A DNA stretch of 8,519 nt, taken from assembly GCA_002704665.1 (NCBI GenBank), contig PAHB01000003.1, positions 1-8,519 on the forward strand, written 5' to 3'. Both the position numbers and the translations under genes were made by a program. Source of the DNA: Pseudomonadota bacterium (GTDB lineage Bacteria; Pseudomonadota; Gammaproteobacteria; Burkholderiales; Eutrophovitaceae). The notes beneath the pieces were generated by a model. It made no database searches, had not been told where the DNA came from, and was given only the letters and a program-made list of their open reading frames with translations. Each line of letters begins with the position of its first letter. Position 1 is the first letter of the stretch. Below are positions 1-6,006 of this stretch, piece by piece.

Positions 1-140
1 ATAGCTATAAAAGCAAATCTCTGAAGTATGCACATTGGGCACGGGGCGATATTTTCAAGATATTGTAATGCTAGGGCCGCTAAAATCAGCAATACTGACA
101 TACCGCTAATAATGAAAAAAAAAAGCCTCTGGCTGATCAC
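1..140 (-). CDS. dsbB: DsbB, disulfide bond formation protein B (partial, N-terminal end only)
   Basis: This inner-membrane protein passes electrons from the periplasmic oxidant DsbA to quinone, keeping DsbA oxidised. Forty-six complete codons are visible before the window ends. Reading from GTG at 140, there is a hydrophobic first membrane segment (about residues 6-25), then a short periplasmic turn and the redox motif Cys34-Pro-Met-Cys37, followed by Ile-Leu-Gln-Arg. This layout is typical of the DsbB family. In the sequence, the TAA stop of the upstream transsulfuration gene is directly followed by this GTG (TAAGTG), and because that TAA is in the same frame it fixes GTG as the earliest possible start. 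A weak AAAGG lies about 8 bases upstream. The alternative ATG at residue 14 would remove most of the first membrane helix, so it is less likely. The frame is intact through a run of ten T's near the start. The second membrane half and second cysteine pair lie outside the window. Confidence 0.87.
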   Translation of the reverse strand, partial: MISQRLFFFIISGMSVLLILAALALQYLENIAPCPMCILQRFAFIA

Positions 141-1310
141 TTAAATTGCCTTTAACGCTTGATCTAAATCCTCTAGGAGGTCTTCGGCACTTTCTACACC
201 CACAGATAGTCGGATTAGATTATCGCTAATATTCAGACTTTTTCGACGTTCTAAGGGTATTGACCCGTGGCTCATAGTGACCGGATGTCCTATAAGACTT
301 TCAACCCCTCCCAAAGATTCAGCTAATGTAAACACGTTAGTCTTCTCTAATGCTCGTCTAACGCCGGCCATGTCGGTTTTAAGATACACAGAGATCATGG
401 CTCCAAAAAAACCATTCATCTGAGTTCGGCTGATATCGTGCTGAGGATGCGATGTTAGTCCGGGATAAATAGTTTTTTCTACTTTTGGGTGTTGATCTAG
501 CCAATGAGCGATTTTTTCTGCGTTAGAGCAATGTTGATGCATTCTTAGGGGAAGCGTTTTGACACCACGGAGTGCGAGAAAACAAGAGAATGGATCTGAG
601 ATAGATCCTACTGCATTTTGTAAAAACTCGAGTGCTTCGCTGATTTCTGGTTTTCTTGTAACGACAATTCCCCCAACCATATCAGAGTGGCCATTGATAT
701 ATTTAGTCACGGAATGCACAACTATATCGATACCGAGCTCTAAAGGCCTTTGTATATATGGCGAACAGAATGTATTGTCGACAACCGTTACTATATTTTT
801 TGTTTTAGCTATCTTCGCTACCTCAGCAAGATTTGTTATTTTTAACAGCGGATTGGAGGGAGTTTCTATCCATATCATACGAGTGTCTTTAGATATTTGT
901 GACAATATAGTTTCAGGATGATCAGGATCGGCATACGACACCTTTAAATTTGCAGACCTTTTTCTAACCGCCTCAAACAAACGCCACGAGCCGCCGTACA
1001 TGTCGTCAACAGCAACCATGTGACTTCCAGATTCAAGAAGTTCTAGTACCGTAGCTCCGGCAGCTAAACCCGAGGAAAATGCAAATGCTTTTGTTCCACT
1101 TTCTAAACTTGCTATGCATTTTTCAAATGCTAAGCGAGTAGGGTTCTGCGTTCGTGCATATTCAAATCCTGTGTGTTCCCCAGGTGACTTCTGCTTGAAA
1201 GTTGAAGTTGCAAAAATAGGAGTCATTACAGCACCTGTAATAGGTTCTGGCTCTTGGCCAGCATGTATAGCTCTTGTGTCAAAATGAAACTCTTTATTGT
1301 TCTCTGTCAT
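141..1310 (-). CDS. Cystathionine gamma-lyase / gamma-synthase family PLP enzyme (Cys/Met metabolism)
   Basis: This cytoplasmic pyridoxal-phosphate enzyme of the Cys/Met metabolism family (fold type I) has 389 residues, a normal full length. Visible family features are the Tyr51-x-Arg53 pair that reaches the neighbouring subunit's PLP phosphate, the Ser79-Ser-Gly81 phosphate loop, Tyr105 that stacks on PLP in a DDMYGG context, Asp178 for the pyridine nitrogen, and Lys203 in the HSVTKYINGH motif as the Schiff-base lysine. The C-terminal part has the family segment AESLGGVESL. The start ATG at 1310 has a good ribosome site (AGGA, 6-base spacer). It follows the cystathionine beta-synthase gene by 15 bases. 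That pairing suggests a gamma-lyase, giving cysteine, 2-oxobutyrate and ammonia from cystathionine. A gamma-synthase (MetB) or an O-acylhomoserine sulfhydrylase-like activity cannot be excluded, because motifs alone do not separate these members. Family is certain; the exact reaction is not. Confidence 0.93.
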   Translation of the reverse strand: MTENNKEFHFDTRAIHAGQEPEPITGAVMTPIFATSTFKQKSPGEHTGFEYARTQNPTRLAFEKCIASLESGTKAFAFSSGLAAGATVLELLESGSHMVAVDDMYGGSWRLFEAVRKRSANLKVSYADPDHPETILSQISKDTRMIWIETPSNPLLKITNLAEVAKIAKTKNIVTVVDNTFCSPYIQRPLELGIDIVVHSVTKYINGHSDMVGGIVVTRKPEISEALEFLQNAVGSISDPFSCFLALRGVKTLPLRMHQHCSNAEKIAHWLDQHPKVEKTIYPGLTSHPQHDISRTQMNGFFGAMISVYLKTDMAGVRRALEKTNVFTLAESLGGVESLIGHPVTMSHGSIPLERRKSLNISDNLIRLSVGVESAEDLLEDLDQALKAI

Positions 1311-1316
1311 TTTAGT

Positions 1317-1320
1317 TCCT
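1317..1320 (-). promoter_or_regulatory. Ribosome binding site of the gamma-lyase/synthase gene
   Basis: AGGA on the minus strand lies 6 bases before the ATG at 1310, inside the 15-base gap after the cystathionine beta-synthase stop. It supports that start and indicates independent re-initiation rather than overlap-driven coupling. Confidence 0.6.
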
Positions 1321-1325
1321 AAATC

Positions 1326-2681
1326 TTAATTGTTTTTAAGGTAACTTAAGATATCGACTGGAGTTATCAAACCATAAAACTTTGCACCATCATATACCAG
1401 TACTATCTTGTTTTGTTTAAAGATGTGTGTGAGTTCACTAACATCAGTATCTAAGGGCACTTTAGAAAAATTATTATTCATGACTTGGGCAACCTCTGTT
1501 TCAAAACCTTTTTCTCCACTTTGAATAAAATTTAAAATACTCAGTTCATCAATTATACCAACTATAGTTTCCTCACCCATAACGGGTAATTGAGATATGC
1601 TGTGCATCTTCATTCTGGCTAGTGCCGTGGATAGTGTATCTTGTAATCCGAGCATTATGACTGCGCGGTCATCAGGAGATCGCGATATTATGTCACGTAA
1701 GTCTCCGAGAAGATTCCGTCTTGATAAGCCTTGTTCAAATATCCAATAGTCATTAAATACTTTAGACAGATATTTATTTCCGGTATCACAAACAAAGGTA
1801 ACAACTCGTTTTTTTGAATTTTGTTCTCGGCAGTATCTGAGTGCTGCAGCCAATAACGTGCCACTGGATGATCCTCCCAGAAGACCTTCGGACTTTAATA
1901 AATGTCGCGCTGTTTCGCAAGATTCTTGGTCGCTTATAGAGTACGCTTTTTTAACAGACGAGAAATCGGCTACTGGCGGGATAAAGTCCTCTCCTATACC
2001 CTCGACTATCCAACTACCTAGATCACCAAACTTGCCCGTATTGACATAATCCACAAGAACAGAGCCAACTGGATCTGCCAATACCATTTCTGTCTTTGCT
2101 GAAACCTTCTTAAAAAAACGTGACAGTCCAGCTAATGTTCCGCCTGAGCCAACACCGCAGACAACCGCATCAACATCATGGTTTAATTGTTCCCATATTT
2201 CCGGACCAGTAGTCATTTCGTGCGCGAGAGGGTTAGCCTCATTGCCAAACTGATTAATATAAAAAGCACCAGTCTCTCCTGCAATTTTTTGAGCGACTTC
2301 TTGGTAATATTCTGGGTGGCCTTTTTCGACATCTGATCTAGTAATTACCACTTCGGCTCCCATCGCTTTAAGGTTGAAAATTTTTTCTTGGCTCATTTTG
2401 TCTGGCAACACTATTATCATTTTGTACCCTTTTTGAGCCGCGACGAGAGATAGCCCTATACCAGTATTTCCGGCCGTAGCCTCTAAAATTGTATCGCCTG
2501 GTTTGAGCTTTCCATCTTTTTCTGCCGCCTCAATCATAGATACTGCTATCCTATCTTTAATTGATCCTCCCGGATTTTGACACTCTAGTTTAAGAAATAG
2601 ATCACATACTCCAGTATCAATATTTTGAACTTTTATCATTGGAGTGTTGCCTATCAACTGCAGCGTGTTATCAATAACCAT
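1326..2681 (-). CDS. cbs: Cystathionine beta-synthase with C-terminal tandem CBS domains
   Basis: This cytoplasmic PLP enzyme of fold type II condenses serine (or an activated serine) with homocysteine to cystathionine, the first step of reverse transsulfuration. With the ATG at 2681 it has 451 residues. Residues 1-320 are the catalytic domain: GNTP near residue 11, the PLP lysine Lys42 in GGSIKDR, the substrate loop ATAGNTG (68-74), the phosphate-binding GVGSGGT (176-182), GGSSSGT (269-275), and CDTGNKYLSK (298-307). Residues about 339-390 and 397-448 are two CBS domains that probably bind an adenosyl ligand and control activity. There is no N-terminal haem domain as in animal enzymes. An in-frame GTG at 2705 overlaps the livF stop (GTGA) and would add 8 residues, but ATG at 2681 has a strong GGGAG eight bases upstream and places the conserved core right at the N-terminus, so I prefer it. 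It sits between livF and the gamma-lyase/synthase gene. A cysteine synthase (OASS) activity is a less likely alternative because of the CBS domains and the CDTGNKYLSK block. Confidence 0.93.
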   Translation of the reverse strand: MVIDNTLQLIGNTPMIKVQNIDTGVCDLFLKLECQNPGGSIKDRIAVSMIEAAEKDGKLKPGDTILEATAGNTGIGLSLVAAQKGYKMIIVLPDKMSQEKIFNLKAMGAEVVITRSDVEKGHPEYYQEVAQKIAGETGAFYINQFGNEANPLAHEMTTGPEIWEQLNHDVDAVVCGVGSGGTLAGLSRFFKKVSAKTEMVLADPVGSVLVDYVNTGKFGDLGSWIVEGIGEDFIPPVADFSSVKKAYSISDQESCETARHLLKSEGLLGGSSSGTLLAAALRYCREQNSKKRVVTFVCDTGNKYLSKVFNDYWIFEQGLSRRNLLGDLRDIISRSPDDRAVIMLGLQDTLSTALARMKMHSISQLPVMGEETIVGIIDELSILNFIQSGEKGFETEVAQVMNNNFSKVPLDTDVSELTHIFKQNKIVLVYDGAKFYGLITPVDILSYLKNN

Positions 2682-2689
2682 TTTGTTTT

Positions 2690-2694
2690 CTCCC
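2690..2694 (-). promoter_or_regulatory. Ribosome binding site deciding the cbs start
   Basis: GGGAG on the minus strand is 8 bases before the ATG at 2681. It lies inside the longer reading frame that opens at GTG 2705, so it argues that translation begins at the internal ATG rather than at the GTG overlapping the livF stop. Confidence 0.65.
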
Positions 2695-2701
2695 GTTTGG
2701 G

Positions 2702-3358
2702 TCACAGTGTTTTGGGTTGAATAATTTCACCCCGGTCTATCATATAAATATAGTCTAGAATTTTTTCAGAATGAGTGAGATCCGACTCGCTAAGCATTAC
2801 AGATATTCCGGTTTTTTTTAAATTAATTATCAACTCTACTAACCTTTGAGCTAAAGCCGGCGCTACTCCCTCGAACGGTTCATCCAAAAGAAGTAGTTTG
2901 CTACCACCCATTAAAGCCCTTGCTAGGGAAACTAGTTTCTGTTGTCCGCCAGAGAGAAAAAGAGCTTTCCGATTTGAGAACTCTTGGACTTCGGGGATCA
3001 TATTATAAATATAGTTTAATTTTTCCCTGAATCGAGTATTTTGGGTAGCCCAGGCATTGATAAGTATATTCTCTTCAACCGAAAGATCCGGGATAAGTCT
3101 CCTATCTTCAGGCATATATCCAATTCCGAGGCGTGCTCTTAAAAACGGTTGCATGGTTTTATTTAGCACTTGATTTTCGAAATAAATAGATCCTCCTTGA
3201 TGAGATAGTAAACCGATAATCGTTTTCATTAGTGTTGTTTTTCCGGCACCATTTCGCCCAATTAAGCCTATAAATTTACGATTGTGTACTTCAATAGAAA
3301 TATCGCGAAGTATATTTATTTTTCCTATAGATACATTTAGTTTTTTTATCGTTAGCAT
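2702..3358 (-). CDS. livF: HAAT/Liv-type ABC importer ATPase, LivF-like
   Basis: This is the second cytoplasmic ATP-hydrolysing subunit of the amino-acid importer, 218 residues, slightly shorter than the roughly 235 of typical LivF. Motifs in order: Walker A GRNGAGKTT (34-42); a Q-loop region with Glu84 in place of Gln, followed by Asp-Arg-Arg, as is usual in LivF (PEDRR, 83-87); the ABC signature LSGGQQ (135-140); and Walker B LLLLDEP (155-161) with catalytic Glu160. The H-loop position reads Ser-Glu-Ser-Asp (190-193), so the switch histidine is missing; E. coli LivF, from memory, has Gln there. The start ATG at 3358 follows the livG stop after one base (TAG-A-ATG), with no clear Shine-Dalgarno, so translation is probably coupled to livG. 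Its TGA stop overlaps an optional GTG start of cbs. Confidence 0.92.
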   Translation of the reverse strand: MLTIKKLNVSIGKINILRDISIEVHNRKFIGLIGRNGAGKTTLMKTIIGLLSHQGGSIYFENQVLNKTMQPFLRARLGIGYMPEDRRLIPDLSVEENILINAWATQNTRFREKLNYIYNMIPEVQEFSNRKALFLSGGQQKLVSLARALMGGSKLLLLDEPFEGVAPALAQRLVELIINLKKTGISVMLSESDLTHSEKILDYIYMIDRGEIIQPKTL

Positions 3359-3359
3359 T

Positions 3360-4118
3360 CTAGAGCTTTGAATCTTGCGAGGTTAGGCCTAGTACATTCG
3401 CTTTAACCGACGGGTGCGAGAGAACCTCTTTTGTAGCTCCATCAGCAATAATTTTCCCATTAAAAAAAGCAAGTGTTCTGTTGGTATATTTTTTTATTAT
3501 CTCCATGTCATGCTCCACAAAAATGATGGCCGTTGTCTCAGTCTCAACGACGTTCATTATCATGTCCATAATTTTGAACTTATCTTCTGCCGCTACACCA
3601 GAGGTTGGTTCATCTAAGAGTAGTAAATTTGGCCCCATTATCAGAGCCATCGCTATATCTAATAGTTTCCGCGTTCCCTCGGGCAAATTAGAAGCGGTTT
3701 GATTCTGAAATTCAGTTAATTGGAATTTTTCAAGTATTTCTTTAACTGATTGATTTTTTGACTCGACTTTGGCCTCTTGGTTACCGTCTATACTTATTTC
3801 ACTGGCTGCTATTGACTTGCTGATCTCTAAATTTTCCTCTGTTGTCATACTATCAAACAGTTGTGGAATTTGAAATGAACGATAAACCCCTTGTCTGGTG
3901 ATGTATCGTGGTGGTTTCCCCGTTATATTTTTATCTCTAAAAAAAATAGATCCGCTATCAGGGGATAAATATCCGGTAATCATATTCAGGAAGGTAGTTT
4001 TTCCGGCCCCATTACTTCCGATAAGACCAATCGTCGAATTTACATCGATGTTAACGTTTAAGTTTTCCGCGGCAGTGACAGCACCGAATGTTTTACATAA
4101 TTTTTTGACTTGTAACAT
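3360..4118 (-). CDS. livG: HAAT/Liv-type ABC importer ATPase, LivG-like
   Basis: This is the first cytoplasmic ATPase subunit of the importer, 252 residues, normal for LivG. Walker A is GSNGAGKTT (34-42), the Q-loop glutamine is Gln83 in YRSFQIPQLF, Walker B is LLLLDEP (165-171) with Glu170, and the H-loop is VEHD with His203. The tail carries the LivG-type segment around AFFNGKIIADGATKEVL. The ABC signature is unusual: LPEGT (145-149) followed by RKLLDIAMA replaces LSGGQ. The helical-domain insert (about residues 100-125) is polar and charged. It begins 5 bases after the livM stop with no good ribosome site and ends one base before livF, so it is probably translated by coupling. It is expected to pair with LivF as a heterodimer under the LivH/LivM permease. 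Confidence 0.93.
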   Translation of the reverse strand: MLQVKKLCKTFGAVTAAENLNVNIDVNSTIGLIGSNGAGKTTFLNMITGYLSPDSGSIFFRDKNITGKPPRYITRQGVYRSFQIPQLFDSMTTEENLEISKSIAASEISIDGNQEAKVESKNQSVKEILEKFQLTEFQNQTASNLPEGTRKLLDIAMALIMGPNLLLLDEPTSGVAAEDKFKIMDMIMNVVETETTAIIFVEHDMEIIKKYTNRTLAFFNGKIIADGATKEVLSHPSVKANVLGLTSQDSKL

Positions 4119-4123
4119 TGTTT

Positions 4124-5068
4124 TTAAACAGATCTATGTTTTTTTTTCCTTGTGAATAACGACCACAACCCATCTGGAAGAAAAATTATAATAATTAACA
4201 TTGTAGTGCCTAAAAGTAGTTGCCAAGTATCGGGTGAATATTCATAGGCGAAACTTCGAACAGTAGTGAAAAGCATTGACCCAAAAAAAGGAGCTAATAC
4301 GCTGCTGGTGCCGGCCATTATTGTAATGAAAACAAATTCTCCGGACGTTGTCCAGTAGCTCATCTCTGGGTCAATATGTCCAATACTTATGGCCATAAGG
4401 GCGCCGCCCAACCCGGCAAGGACCGCAGATATTACGTAATTGGTGTGGATAATTTTAGCTGCTGAGGCGCCGAGATACTCCACTCGTAGTTCATTATCTT
4501 TTACTGCGTCTGCGAGTCTTCCCTTGTTTGATTTAAGGTATAAGTGCATTAGAAAGCAGCACAACCAAGCGGTAAATGTTGTAATGAGGAAAATAATGTA
4601 TCGCGCATACCCAGAATCAAGAAAATCATAACCAAAAATAGTCTGGGTAGTGACATTGAATCCGTCAGTGCTACCTAGATATGAGCTTTTAGATAGAAGT
4701 CCGTATAGTATCATCGAAAATGCGAGAGACAACATGGCAAAAAAGATGCTTCTATATTTTCTTAATAAAAACCCTAACGCAAACGAAATTGTTGCTGTTA
4801 GTATGATGGCGGTTAATAACATAAAAATTAAATCCGAGATTCCCCAAAACAGTTTTGATGTACCTGCGGAATATGCTCCTAAACAATAGTAAAGGCCATG
4901 CCCAAAAGATACTAATCCCGTCCGAGCCAGCAGAATCATCCCTAGCACAACTGTTCCATAGCAAAGTGAAACAGTAACAAGAAAAATTGCCCATTGCGGT
5001 AACACCCCCCCAGAGATGACTAAGGTCAGCGCCGCGATCGACGTGAAAGTTAGCGTCTTATCAGGCAT
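4124..5068 (-). CDS. livM: HAAT/Liv-type ABC importer permease, LivM-like
   Basis: This is an inner-membrane permease subunit of 314 residues, built almost entirely of hydrophobic segments (about 8-9 helices by eye). The LivM-type motif RTGLVSFGHGLYYCLGAYSAG (positions about 49-69) and the cytoplasmic coupling region ADAVKDNELRVEYLG (about residue 187) are visible, followed by a glycine-rich AGLGGALMA helix and the LPDGLW ending typical of the family. The ATG at 5068 shares its A with the livH stop (TAATG), and a purine-rich AGGAAGAGAG lies upstream, the GAGAG part about 9 bases away, so it is both coupled and supported. The last codons contain a run of nine A's encoding lysines in the basic tail RKKKHRSV, ending 5 bases before livG. 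It forms the membrane channel with LivH. Confidence 0.92.
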   Translation of the reverse strand: MPDKTLTFTSIAALTLVISGGVLPQWAIFLVTVSLCYGTVVLGMILLARTGLVSFGHGLYYCLGAYSAGTSKLFWGISDLIFMLLTAIILTATISFALGFLLRKYRSIFFAMLSLAFSMILYGLLSKSSYLGSTDGFNVTTQTIFGYDFLDSGYARYIIFLITTFTAWLCCFLMHLYLKSNKGRLADAVKDNELRVEYLGASAAKIIHTNYVISAVLAGLGGALMAISIGHIDPEMSYWTTSGEFVFITIMAGTSSVLAPFFGSMLFTTVRSFAYEYSPDTWQLLLGTTMLIIIIFLPDGLWSLFTRKKKHRSV

Positions 5069-5964
5069 TAAATTTGTCTCTCTTCCTGGGCAGAAAACAA
5101 TCCCTTTGGTTTGAAAATTAGAACTGTTGCCATTACAAGATAAATACTGAACAAATCCAAATCAGGAAAAAGATGAACTGCGCCTGAGCGAACTAGGCCT
5201 ATTAAAATCGCTGCAAGTGCGGCGCCTGGCAAACTACCTAGTCCACCCACTACGACAACTGCAAAGGCCATTACAATTGTTTCCGCTCCTATTCCCGGTT
5301 GAACTGAAATCATGGGTGCCGTAAGAACTCCCCCCAAGGCTGCCAACACTGTTCCGAGCGTAAAAGTTAGAAAGTATACTCGGTCTACATTAATGCCTTG
5401 TGTTGACGCGATTTCACGATCGTGGATTACTGCAAGCAGGATTTTTCCATGGCGAGTCTTTTGCAAAAACCAAGTAAGAAAGCATCCTATCGTTATAGCA
5501 CATCCAATTAACAATAAGTTGTAGTTCGGGTATGTTAATTCAACAATTTCAAAACTACCCAAAAGCCCGTAAGGTTGATAAAGAAAGTATGGATTTACCC
5601 CCCAAATAAGTTTAATTATATCTTCCAACATTAAAAACAAGGCGTAGGTAACTAGCACCAATACAATTTCATCTCTTTGGTACATGTATTTCAAAATTCC
5701 TCTTTCGATGATGGGGCCTAAAGTGAATCCAACGAGCACGGCAGAAAACAACATTATTAAAAATGCGGTGCTCTGATCGTATCCTAGCGCTAACCATGAT
5801 CCGGTTAACGATGCCGCTGTGTAGGCCCCGATGGCGTAGAAACTCCCGTGGGCAATATTTAAAATTTTCATGACCCCGTAAATCAGTGTGAGTCCAACTG
5901 CTACTATGAAAAGCCACGAAGAGTAAACTAGACCATCAATAATAATCGCTACGATGCTATTCAT
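5068..5964 (-). CDS. livH: HAAT/Liv-type ABC importer permease, LivH-like
   Basis: This inner-membrane permease subunit has 298 residues, the usual length for LivH. The family signature GLTLIYGVMKILNIAHG runs from residue 24 to 40, followed by GAYTAA. The cytoplasmic coupling loop, which contacts an ATPase, is at about residues 170-191 (RHGKILLAVIHDREIA). A glycine-rich block VVVVGGLGSLPGA and the C-terminal KPKGLF are also typical. The ATG at 5964 is the first possible start: the 42 bases upstream contain an in-frame TAA and no other ATG, GTG or TTG in frame. No Shine-Dalgarno is visible within 15 bases of it, unlike livM. It overlaps livM by one base. Together with livM it builds the transmembrane pathway for the substrate delivered by the binding protein encoded just upstream. 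Confidence 0.93.
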   Translation of the reverse strand: MNSIVAIIIDGLVYSSWLFIVAVGLTLIYGVMKILNIAHGSFYAIGAYTAASLTGSWLALGYDQSTAFLIMLFSAVLVGFTLGPIIERGILKYMYQRDEIVLVLVTYALFLMLEDIIKLIWGVNPYFLYQPYGLLGSFEIVELTYPNYNLLLIGCAITIGCFLTWFLQKTRHGKILLAVIHDREIASTQGINVDRVYFLTFTLGTVLAALGGVLTAPMISVQPGIGAETIVMAFAVVVVGGLGSLPGAALAAILIGLVRSGAVHLFPDLDLFSIYLVMATVLIFKPKGLFSAQEERQI

Positions 5965-6006
5965 AAAGTTTAGATTTTCTGGGATATAAACACTCGGCCC
6001 TTACCT

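Noticed and set aside
559..921. Plus-strand open frame of 120 codons
   Set aside because: It lies fully inside the gamma-lyase/synthase gene on the opposite strand, whose catalytic motifs are intact; the translated product shows no recognisable domain.
3898..4155. Plus-strand open frame across the livG 5' end and livM 3' end
   Set aside because: Antisense shadow of the Walker A region of livG and of the livM tail; no family features or ribosome site.
5669..5917. Second minus-strand open frame within livH
   Set aside because: Out-of-frame reading of livH; its product is not membrane-like and has no family features, whereas the livH frame carries all permease motifs.
5983..6002. Possible terminator hairpin between the receptor gene and livH (GGG...CCC)
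   Set aside because: Only about three base pairs can form and no T-run follows on the transcribed strand.
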